NCBI GenBank assembly: GCA_964020085.1
Contig: OZ026597.1
Location: 25,970,774-26,034,773 of the forward strand
DNA: 64,000 nucleotides
Direction of reading: 5' to 3'
Origin: Micromussa lordhowensis
Lineage: Eukaryota; Cnidaria; Anthozoa; Scleractinia; Lobophylliidae
The notes beneath the pieces were generated by a model. That model saw nothing but the letters and a program-made list of their open reading frames with translations. It did no database searches and was not told the DNA's origin. This document shows positions 21,001-33,000 of this stretch, piece after piece. How positions within the stretch are numbered: the first letter of the stretch is position 1; every line of letters starts with the position of its first letter. A program made the position numbers and the translations under genes.

Positions 21001-24000
21001 TTGTCCCTAGCCCTGATTACTTGTCCCCAGCCCTGATTACTTGTCCCTAGTACTGATTACTTGTCCCTAGTACTGATTGCTTGTCCCTAGCCCTGATTAC
21101 TGGTCCCTAGTACTGATTACTTGTCCCTAGCCCCGATTACTTGTCCCTAGCCCTGATTACTGGTCCCTAGCCCTGATTACTGGTCCCTAGCCCTGATTAC
21201 TTGTCCCTAGCCCTGATTACTTGTCCCTAGCCCTGATTACTGGTCCCCAGCCCTGATTACTTGTCCCTAGTACTGATTACTTGTCCCTAGTACTGATTAC
21301 TCGTCCCTAGTACTGATTACTTGTCCCTAGTACTGATTGTCTGTCCCTATAGTACTGATCGTCTGTCCCTAATACTGATCATCTGTCCCTAGTACTGATT
21401 ACTTGTTTCTAGTACTGATTACTTGTCCCTAGTAGTGATCGTCTGTCCCTAGTACTGATCGTCTGTCCCTAGTACTGATTACTTGTTTCTAGTACTGATT
21501 ACTTGTCCCTAGTACTGATCGTTTGTCCCTAGTACTGATCGTCTGTCCCTAATACTGATCATCTGTCCCTAGTACTGATTACTTGTTTCTAGTGCTGATT
21601 ACTTGTCCCTAGTACTGATCGTCTGTCCCTATTACTGATCGTCTGTCCCTAGTACTGATTACTTGTTTCTAGTACTGATTACTTGTCCCTAGTACTGATC
21701 GTTTGTCTCTAGTAGAGATCATCTGTCCCTAATACTGATCATCTGTCCCTAGTACTGATTACTTGTTTCTAGTCCTGATTACTTGTCCCCAGTACTGATC
21801 ATCTGTCCCTAGTACTGATCATCTGTCCCTAGTACTGATCATCTGTCCCTAGTACTGATCGTCTGTCCCTAATACTGATCATCTGTCCCTAGTACTGATC
21901 GTCTGTCCCTAGTACTGATCATCTGTCCCTAGTACTGATCATCTGTCCCTAGTACTGATTACTTGTTTCTAGTCCTGATTACTTGTCCCCAGTACTGATC
22001 ATCTGTCCCTAGTACTGATCATCTGTCCCTAGTACTGATCATCTGTCCCTAGTACTGATTGTCTGTCCCTAATACTGATCATCTGTCCCTAGTACTGATC
22101 GTCTGTCCCTAGTACTGATCATCTGTCCCTAGTACTGATCATCTGTCCCTAGTACTGATTCCTTTCTTGGAGTGGAAGATCAAGGTTCTATAATATCCCA
22201 AAATAGTGGAATAGGCATGCTGTCAGAGGGCAAAACTCCTCCCATAATTTTGAATTAACCCTAAAGAGCATGCTTCACGCTCGGCCAGAATTCTACCACT
22301 GGAATCAACTTGACATTAAAAATAGATCAATTATTCGAAGGGACAAAGCAAACAGTGGAATATTTTCCTTTACAATCCTATTAAGAAAATAATTCAATGA
22401 AATAGACACAAGGAAAAAAAACAGCGACACTTCATGGCTCGAATCACTTTTCAGCACTTTCCACTTTTTTGATGTGTCAATTTGTTACCACTCGTTATCA
22501 ATAGCTGGTACAATCATGGTATCAAAAAACTGCCCAATCATTGATTAACTCGTTGTTATCATTTCCATCAACCTATGGTATATATTATACCAGCTCTGAA
22601 CTCTATGCACAGAATTTTTTTAAATGTTTGCCAACAGTTGCATCTTATACTGCTTGTCAAAATTCGTTAGCATCAATTAATAAAGGCAGGTACTCTGAAT
22701 GAACCATCAAAATCTACGTCTTGGATAGTGCTGGAAACTGTGTTGAGCCACCTTAAATTTCGATTACAGCTTACCTTTCGAGTATTCAACTCCACACTAA
22801 ACGGCTTTTGAATTCATGCACTCTAAACTTGCCTGGGTGCAGCCAATAAACCTATTTGCATTCAGGCCATCACATCACTCATTTGTGATACAATTATAGG
22901 TGATAACTTAAAGGGGCTATGTCACACCCAGCATGTAGAAAATATCCAAATGGCCAAGTTTAATGTCCCCAATCGCCAAAGAATGAGATTTTTTAAGTCC
23001 GAATTCTTCAAAAATAAGATTTGTATAAAACAAGGGAGTGTTGGAGGGCAAGACCTTTGATCAGTACTAGGAACAGATGATCAGTACTAGGGACAAATGA
23101 TCAGTACTAGGGACAGATGATCAGTACTAGAGACAGATGATCAGTACTAGGGACAGACAATCAGTACTAGGGACAGACAATCAGTACTAGGGACAGACGA
23201 TCAGTGCTAGGGACAGACAATCAGTACTAGGGACAGATGATCAGTACTAGGGACAAATGATCAGTACTAGGGACAGATGATCAGTACTAGGGACAGATGA
23301 TCAGTACTAGGGACAGACGATCAGTACTAGGGACAGACGATCAGTACTAGAGACAGATGATCAGCACTAGGGACAAATGATCAGTACTAGGAACAGGTGA
23401 TCAGTACTAGGGACAAGTAATCAGGGCTAGGAACAAGAAATCAGTACAAGGGACAAGTAATCAGTACTAGGGACCAGTAATCAGGGCTAGGGACAAGTAA
23501 TCAGTACTAGGGACAAGTAATCAGTATTAGGGACAAGTAATCAGTACTAGGGACAAGTAATCAGGGCTAGGGACAAGTAATCAGTCCTAGGAACAAGTAA
23601 TCAGTATTAGGGACAAGTAATCAGTATTAGGGACAAGTAATCAGTACTAGGGACAAGTAATCAGTACTAGGGACAAGTAATCAGTAGTAGGGACAAGTAA
23701 TCAGTACTAGGGACAAGTAATCAGGTCTAGGGACAAGTAATCAGGTCTAGGGACAAGTAATCAGTACAAGGGACAAGTAATCAGTACAAGGGACAAGTAA
23801 TCAGTACTAGGGACCAGTATTCAGGGCTAGGGACCAGTAATCAGGGCGAGGGACAAGTAATCAGTACTAGGGACAAGTAATCAGGGCTAGGGACCAGTAA
23901 TCAGGGCTAGGGACCAGTAATCAGGGCTAGGGACAAGTAATCAGTACTAGGGACAAGTAATCAGTATTAGGGACAAGTAATCAGTACTAGGGACAAGTAA

Positions 24001-27000
24001 TCAGGGCTAGGGACAAGTAATCAGTCCTAGGGACAAGTAATCGGTACATGGGACAAGTAATCAGTATTAGGGACAAGTAATCAGTACTAGGGACAAGTAA
24101 TCAGGGGTAGGGACAAGTAATCAGTCCTAGGGACAAGTAATCAGTACTAGGGACAAGTAATTAGTAGTAGGGACAAGTAATCAATACTAGGGACAAGTAA
24201 TCAGGTCTAGGGACAAGTAATCAGGTCTAGGGACAAGTAATCACGGCTGAGGACAAGTAATCAGGGCTAGGGACAAGTAATCAGGGCGAGTGACAAGTAA
24301 TCAGTACTAGGGAAAAATAATCAGGGCTAGGGACCAGTAATCAGGGCTAGGGACCAGTAATCAGGGCTAGGGACAAGTAATCAGTACTAGGGACAAGTAA
24401 TCAGTATTAGGGACAAGTAATCAGTACTAGGGACAAGTAATCAGTACTAGGGACAAGTAATTAGTAGTAGGGACAAGTAATCAATACTAGGGACAAGTAA
24501 TCAGGTCTAGGGACAAGTAATCAGGTCTAGGGACAAGTAATCACGGCTGAGGACAAGTAATCAGGGCTAGGGACAAGTAATCAGGGCGAGTGACAAGTAA
24601 TCAGTACTAGGGAAAAATAATCAGGGCTAGGGACAAGTAATCAGGGCTAGGGACCAGTAATCAGGGCTAGGGACAAGTAATCAGTACTAGGGACAAGTAA
24701 TCAGTATTAGGGACAAGTAATCAGTACTAGGGACAAGTAATCAGGGTTAGGGACAAGTAATCAGTCCTAGGGACAAGCAATCAGTAGTAGGGACAAGTAA
24801 TCAGTACTTAAGGGACAAGTAATCAGGTCTAGGGACAAGTAATCACGGCTAGGGACAAGTAATCAGTACAAGGGACAAGTAATCGGTACATGGGACAAGT
24901 AATCAGTATTAGGGACAAGTAATCAGTACTAGGGACAAGTAATCAGGGCTAGGGACAAGTAATCAGTCCTAGGGACAAGTAATCAGTACTAGGGACAAGT
25001 AATTAGTAGTAGGGACAAGTAATCAGGTCTAGGGACAAGTAATCAGGTCTAGGGACAAGTAATCACGGCTAGGGACAAGTAATCAGTACAAGGGACAAGT
25101 AATCAGTACTAGGGACCAGTAATCAGGGCTAGGGACAAGTAATCAGTACTAGGGACAAGTAATCAGTATTAGGGACAAGTAATCAGTACTAGGGACAAGT
25201 AATCAGGGCTAGGGACAAGTAATCAGTCCTAGGAACAAGTAATCAGTATTAGGGACAAGTAATCAGTATTAGGGACAAGTAATCAGTACTAGGGACAAGT
25301 AATCAGTACTAGGGACAAGTAATCAGTAGTAGGGACAAGTAATCAGTACTAGGGACAAGTAATCAGGTCTAGGGACAAGTAATCAGGTCTAGGGACAAGT
25401 AATCAGTACAAGGGACAAGTAATCAGTACAAGGGACAAGTAATCAGTACAAGGGACAAGTAATCAGTACTAGGGACCAGTATTCAGGGCTAGGGACCAGT
25501 AATCAGGGCGAGGGACAAGTAATCAGTACTAGGGACAAGTAATCAGGGCTAGGGACCAGTAATCAGAGCTAGGGACCAGTAATCAGGGCTAGGGACAAGT
25601 AATCAGTACTAGGGACAAGTAATCAGTATTAGGGACAAGTAATCAGTACTAGGGACAAGTAATCAGGGCTAGGGACAAGTAATCAGTCCTAGGGACAAGT
25701 AATCGGTACATGGGACAAGTAATCAGTATTAGGGACAAGTAATCAGTACTAGGGACAAGTAATCAGGGGTAGGGACAAGTAATCAGTCCTAGGGACAAGA
25801 AATCAGTACTAGGGACAAGTAATTAGTAGTAGGGACAAGTAATCAATACTAGGGACAAGTAATCAGGTCTAGGGACAAGTAATCAGGTCTAGGGACAAGT
25901 AATCACGGCTGAGGACAAGTAATCAGGGCTAGGGACAAGTAATCAGGGCGAGTGACAAGTAATCAGTACTAGGGAAAAATAATCAGGGCTAGGGACCAGT
26001 AATCAGGGCTAGGGACCAGTAATCAGGGCTAGGGACAAGTAATCAGTACTAGGGACAAGTAATCAGTATTAGGGACAAGTAATCAGTACTAGGGACAAGT
26101 AATCAGTACTAGGGACAAGTAATTAGTAGTAGGGACAAGTAATCAATACTAGGGACAAGTAATCAGGTCTAGGGACAAGTAATCAGGTCTAGGGACAAGT
26201 AATCACGGCTGAGGACAAGTAATCAGGGCTAGGGACAAGTAATCAGGGCGAGTGACAAGTACATACATACATACATACATACTTTATTCACTTTCCTCAC
26301 GGAGGCTTTTCAAAGAGAATAATAATAAAATAAAAATACAATGACAATTTAAACCTACTTTACTTATGGGAATATTTACAATTAAAATTAATCACACTGA
26401 AAGTACAAGGAAATATTTACACTTAAAATCAAAAAATAATTAACAATCTATGAAATCCTTAATTAGTTTACGTTTCAGAAAATATTTAAAATCAGATACT
26501 TTCTCAAGAGTTTTTAGAGAGCTGTCCATGGAGTTCCAGATGCTGACTGTTCTATAGTAAAACGTTCTCTGACCACTGGCGGTCTTGAAAAGTGGGATGT
26601 TCAGCATTTGTGAACTTCTCGTGGCGCGTCCACTAATTTCTCCTCGCTTACTGAACTGGGAGGTAAGGTACTCCGGCACGCGGGATGTTAGACATTTGAA
26701 GGCCATAATAGCGCTCCTGAAGTATAGCTGAGTAGCTACCGGTAGCCATTTAAGCTCTTTTAAAACTGGTGTGATGTGATCGTATTTGCGCGTACCCGTC
26801 GCAATTCGAGCAGCAAAGTTCTGAATACCTTGTAATTTACTTATATTACTTTTTGATGTATTCGCCCATACGTTTGAACAATAAAAAAGTTTACTAAAAA
26901 CTAGTGCGTTAATGATAGTCAGTAGGGTGCGCTTGTCAAAAACATGCTTTGTGCGGTTTATTTGGCCGAGACAAGACATACAGGAGGAGACAGTTTTGGT

Positions 27001-30000
27001 AATGTGTTCATCATAAGTTAGGTTATTGTCTAAAATCACCCCAAGGTCTTTAGCAGTGTGTTCCGGTATGAGTTCTCTTCCCATGAAAGTGAGGTTTGGA
27101 ATGACCAATCTGGAGTGCATTTGCCTGCCACCAAACACCATGAGTTTGGTTTTGCTTGGGTTCAACAATAAATGGTTGTTGCAACACCATTGGCCTATTC
27201 TGTGTAAATCATCTCTTAAGTCAGTAAAGGCGTTTACGGTATCTTTCAGTTTGAAGGATATAGCAAGCTTGGTGTCATCTACATAGCTCTGGACGCTGCA
27301 TTTTCGTGGTGCTGAAGGAAGGTCATTAGTATAAATACTAAATAAAAGTGGTCCCAGTGTACTTCCCTGTGGGACGCCGCAGTCTATGGGCAAGGGCTCT
27401 GACAATGTTGAATGGATTCGAACCACTTGTCTTCTTTCATAAAGGTAGCTACAAAACCACTGGATAACTAGGTCTGAGGCGCCTACATCTTGCAGCTTCA
27501 AGATTAGGGTTTCGTGGTTGACGCTGTCGAAGGCCTTGCTCATGTCTAAGAATACTGCCGAAGTCAACATCTTCTGGTCTATCCCTTTAAGGATAGTGTC
27601 AGTTGTTTCTATGACATATGACAGTAATCAGTACTAGGGAAAAATAATCAGGGCTAGGGACAAGTAATCAGGGCTAGGGACCAGTAATCAGGGCTAGGGA
27701 CAAGTAATCAGTACTAGGGACAAGTAATCAGTATTAGGGACAAGTAATCAGTACTAGGGACAAGTAATCAGGGTTAGGGACAAGTAATCAGTCCTAGGGA
27801 CAAGCAATCAGTAGTAGGGACAAGTAATCAGTACTTAAGGGACAAGTAATCAGGTCTAGGGACAAGTAATCACGGCTAGGGACAAGTAATCAGTACAAGG
27901 GACAAGTAATCAGTACTAGGGACAAGTAATTAGTAGTAGGGACAAGTAATCAATACTAGGGACAAGTAATCAGGTCTAGGGACAAGTAATCAGGTCTAGG
28001 GACAAGTAATCACGGCTGAGGACAAGTAATCAGGGCTAGGGACAAGTAATCAGGGCGAGTGACAAGTAATCAGTACTAGGGAAAAATAATCAGGGCTAGG
28101 GACCAGTAATCAGGGCTAGGGACCAGTAATCAGGGCTAGGGACAAGTAATCAGTACTAGGGACAAGTAATCAGTATTAGGGACAAGTAATCAGTACTAGG
28201 GACAAGTAATCAGTACTAGGGACAAGTAATTAGTAGTAGGGACAAGTAATCAATACTAGGGACAAGTAATCAGGTCTAGGGACAAGTAATCAGGTCTAGG
28301 GACAAGTAATCACGGCTGAGGACAAGTAATCAGGGCTAGGGACAAGTAATCAGGGCGAGTGACAAGTAATCAGTACTAGGGAAAAATAATCAGGGCTAGG
28401 GACAAGTAATCAGGGCTAGGGACCAGTAATCAGGGCTAGGGACAAGTAATCAGTACTAGGGACAAGTAATCAGTATTAGGGACAAGTAATCAGTACTAGG
28501 GACAAGTAATCAGGGTTAGGGACAAGTAATCAGTCCTAGGGACAAGCAATCAGTAGTAGGGACAAGTAATCAGTACTTAAGGGACAAGTAATCAGGTCTA
28601 GGGACAAGTAATCACGGCTAGGGACAAGTAATCAGTACAAGGGACAAGTAATCGGTACATGGGACAAGTAATCAGTATTAGGGACAAGTAATCAGTACTA
28701 GGGACAAGTAATTAGGGCTAGGGACAAGTAATCAGTCCTAGGGACAAGTAATCAGTACTAGGGACAAGTAATTAGTAGTAGGGACAAGTAATCAGGTCTA
28801 GGGACAAGTAATCAGGTCTAGGGACAAGTAATCACGGCTAGGGACAAGTAATCAGTACAAGGGACAAGTAAATCAGTACATGGGACAAGTAATCAGTACA
28901 TGGGACAAGTAATCAGTACATGGGAAAGGTAATCAGTACATGGTATGTGTAGTAGTGCAGTGTAGTTGTGATATACTTCAGTGTAGTTTTACATGAAGTA
29001 GAAACCTCGGTGCACTTATGGCATTCACCCATGAAGTATATACCTCAAAACATGGCGTCTCGAGGATAAGAAGTTTATTGGACAAGTTGGAAAACTGGCT
29101 AATGTTTGCCGAGAATTACATAGAAGATGACATTATATTCACTTTTTCGACTTCTCTACGTAAACACAGAAATATTTACAGGAGGTTGAGGTCTTTTGGA
29201 GTGGAAAAGCTCTTCTCGCGAAGTCGCTGTGTACTTGCAAGAATGTTAGAACTCAGCGCGATGAAGACTTAGAACAGCCATGTGAACCATCGTGTGATTT
29301 TATGTTTGTCCCTATCCTGATACTACAGTACAACCCTCTCCTGTCAGAGGTAAAATCGAGGGAACTCGACAGGGCGATTCTATTTTATATATAGGTTTAA
29401 ATAGGGTTCCTTAGGGACAGGCTGTTGGATCAGACAGATGTGCTACATAACTTTTGAAAACAGACCCTGGAGTAACTCGCCAAGTAGTTTTTGTAGATTG
29501 CAGGTTGAAATTGTAGTGGAATACTAGTTTAGATTTCTTGTTTTCATGAAATCCCATTGCTGCCATGTTACGTTCTTGAGCCAGTTCCTGGCATCTCAGA
29601 ATCGTTTTTTAATTTCTTTCTTTAGCTGGATCCCGAAGAGATGCATGGTACTTTGTTTGAAGTGATTGTCTAATAGCTCGAGGAGATTAGAATAAAGTTT
29701 GTTAAAAAATATAGTGATACAGCACCTTAAACCGTTATTTAGTTATTGTTTTTACTGCAGGAGCTGATTGGCTGCAAGGTCCCCATGTGTATGCATTATT
29801 CTCTAGCTATGGAATGACATCCAAGCAGATCAATCAGCTTTTTGTGGTAGGATTTGGTTCTTCCATGGTGTTTGGCACAGTTGTTGGTTCATTCGCAGAT
29901 AAGCTGTAAGTTTTTTATGACTTTTTTATATTTTAACCTGGGGATGGTTTGATTTTTTTCCTAATTATCCATTCATCTGGCAAGGTGAATTATGATCATG

Positions 30001-33000
30001 ACACATGTCATCTTTTTCAGTGGAAGAAAATTTAACTGCATCCTTTATGGAGTATTGTATGGAATGGATTGTCTTGCAAAGGTACAGTGCATACTGTATG
30101 TTTAAAGATGAATTTAATTTAGTCAGGGTTTGAGCTAGGATTTGAATACTGAGGGTCAATTTGTCCCTTTGGGTTATTCTTGGGGGGACATTTTTCATTT
30201 CAGAGGGTCGCCAAAGCATAGAGAAAATTTCAAAGTGAACTACAAATTTAAACATTTAATGAAATAGCAACGAGTTACATAACACTGTGGCATGAACGTA
30301 TCTTGCATGGCCTCTTCATGAAGAGCATCTTCGTGATCCTTGCAATCTTTATGCCTCTGAAGAGTTGATGTTCGGAAATTTGAACAGCCTGTTGATCCAA
30401 ATGCATTTGTCTTCTTCGATTTGCGGCAAAAATCGCAAAACATCGCTCCATTTTCAAAGCGCAACCATGTGTGGTCGCGCAGCCAACGTGTCTGAAATGA
30501 CCATGCACTTGTAGTTTTTCTTTCACTGCTTTCATCCGTCACTTCCTTTGCTTTGTTTTGTTCTCCATCAGTTGAACTAACTTCCGTATGATTTTGTAAA
30601 ACCTCTGCCTGAGAGGGGCTTCGTCTGGAAGCGAAAAAACTCTCCAGTGTTCGAACACGCTTCCGTGACGGTGCCGACATTTCTGAAAGGAATCTCCACT
30701 ACGTGCTTCACGGCTTCATGCTTGAGTGAGCTTGTGACGTGTTTACCAGACCGTGGCGAGAGCATGACCTGGCGCACGACCGTGAAAACTGCCGCAATTT
30801 CAAACATTTTACATACTTCGTAATTCATAAGTTTTGCTTTGCTTATACACTGTTCTGAAAATTTGTAATTTTTGAAGTCTTTTTCTAAATGCTGAAAGGG
30901 ACAAATTGACCCCTTAATCATTTTTTGACGGGACATTTTAAATTTCATTGCGGGATTGGTGCAATGGCGCGGCCTGGCTCAAACCCTGTTTAGTTGTTCC
31001 AGCAATAAAGAGGGATGTTTCTCAAAACTAGCAATATTTTTTTCTTTTAGCATGTGCCAAGCTACTGGGTTTTAATGTGTGGTCGTGTGGCAGGAGGAAT
31101 GGCAACATCCATTCTGTTTAGTGCCTTTGAATCGTGGGTAATTTGTGAGCATGATAAGGTACGTTCCAACTCACTTTACTCAAGGTCATTCCAATAATCT
31201 TCTTAACTTGAGCTGTGCTATTAAAGTAATTTATAATAAAGTTTCCAGATAACATGTGCTCTGATTGGCTGAAACAGCGTGCTTTATCAGAGAACAGAGC
31301 ACTGGTTGATGACCGTAAGCTGGCTTCTTCAAATTTTTGCTTCGGAATTTTGACAAATTTGACCCAAATTAAACATGCCTTGTGGCTCAGACAAATGCAG
31401 TGGAAACGAGCTATTTGTCTGCAGTAAATATAGCTGCATTTAGACCATTGTTAACAACAGAAGTGCTAAAACTGTACTAAAATAACAAGTTTTGCTAGAT
31501 TCCGACAGAACACGCAACAAAATAAACTTCTCATTCTCAACCTAGCGAATGCCTTCGATTGAAGACATTACAAAGGCAGAAATTAAACTTAAGAAGTACA
31601 ACAACGACAGAAAACACCAACTGAGCTGTCTGTTTACGATGAGAAGCTTTATTTTTGTAAAAATGTTCAAACAACACTTACATGCAGTGTAGTAACGCTC
31701 GTTTGCTAACTGGTGATCTCCGGTCATCTCGGCGAAGTGAACCTCAACAATTTCGTATCATCGCTCACTCGACGAGTGATCAGTGGCTCTGATATTCTCC
31801 TTTACTCGGAGTAGAACCAGTGGAAGCAGTCTAGTCTTTCCAACTTTGACCCCAGGTCGTGCAATCTTGCTGCAAGCGGCTGCAAGCCGTAAACAACTGT
31901 ACTGCGCTCCTTTCAAATACAACTCAGCATTCGCTAGTTTTAAGCTCCTTGTTTCTTAATTTCCATTTGAAACGATGCACGTTTTTATGAGCCACAATGC
32001 AGCCGGATTCCTTTGTAGTAGTAACCTTTAGACACTTATTTAAGGATTAAACTAAAAAACGAACTTAAAAGGCATCGTTCTTCTCCTTGATACCAACTCG
32101 ATACTGAAAGCTTAGCAGCCGTTCAGTTTGTGATTGACAGCTGTCGTCTCGTTAGCCAATCAGAGTGTTTGAACAGTTCTATCAAGGACTGTGATTGGCT
32201 TATTTTAGCGTGCTTTATCAGAGAATAGAGAACGGCTGACGCCACTTTTCCCCGTTTGGAAAAATAAAGTTTGGCTTGAAAATTCAGCCAAATGCGTGGA
32301 GAATTTGTTGAATTCTTTATCATAAAACAATTAAAGAAGCCTTGACTGTGCTCTGTTCTGTTGTAAAGCACTTAGGAAGCGGTAGAGCACTCAAGAAGTA
32401 GGGAAAAACACTCGACTACGTCTCGTGTTTTCCCCTACACTTCGTTCGTGCTCTACCGCTTCCTGCGTGCTTTACAACAGAACAGAGCACAGTCGAGGCT
32501 TCTTTATTTGCTAAGTACAATGCATTTTAAGCCATGTCAAATATTTTGAATTATAAATTCTTCCCACTGGCGTCCATAAATTTCTTCCTAGAGAATTGGA
32601 CGACAGCAAAACAATTCTCAGCCTTAAATCATTTCCTCACATGTAATTCTAGACTTTATAATACTCAAAATGGCAATAAGCACATACATGTACCAAGCCC
32701 ATTAAGTTTTGCTTTGGATATTTTGGCTTGACTACCCTGATCTTTTCAAATTGTGAATGATAACTCAACCCAACTCACCTGATATGACACTGAGGCATAC
32801 CCAAAATGCAGTGTTCTCCACAGATTTTAAAATAGTCAGCTAAAATCTTTAAGTGGCCAGAAATTGCAAGTTGAGCATCCGAAGGATGTGAGCTTCTAGG
32901 GGGGAACAGGAGCATACATATATGCCCCCACCCCTCTGCGGAAAATTTTAAAAAATTAATTGGTGGAGATGTGATCTGATGCATTTTGGAAGCAACTGAG

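Larger units (their letters stand above)
23061..28942 (-). repeat. Right minisatellite array, same 20-bp unit inverted, about 225 copies
   Basis: Inner zone 23061 to about 23400: TCAGTACTAGGGACAGATGA-type units. Outer zone to 28942: TCAGTACTAGGGACAAGTAA with variants (GGGCTAGGGAC, TCCTAGG, CACGGCTGAGG). It mirrors the left array. Higher-order duplication is plain: a 300-bp (15-unit) step at 24301/24601, and an odd 22-bp unit containing TACTTAAGGGAC at about 24804, 27832 and 28572. It is split by a LINE at about 26259-27622. Confidence 0.98.
19517..29045. mobile_element. Giant inverted-repeat element with head-to-head 20-bp minisatellite arms
   Basis: Terminal inverted repeats of about 93 bp (19517-19609 and the reverse complement ending at 29045) match at all but one position. 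The termini read AGGTATATAC...GTATATACCT, and CAAAAC flanks both ends. Inside lie a left array of 20-bp units (19631-22160), a noncoding core (22161-23060) and a right array in the opposite orientation (23061-28942) interrupted by a LINE. Each arm has two zones that mirror each other. No ORF belongs to the element, so it must be non-autonomous. A 6-bp duplication and AG-starting termini are features of Polinton/Maverick elements; long arms made of tandem repeats are features of foldback elements. Which machinery moved it cannot be settled here. Confidence 0.85.

Noticed and set aside
19631..28942. CRISPR-like array of 20-bp repeats
   Set aside because: There are no unique spacers; the units are contiguous tandem repeats in an animal intron.
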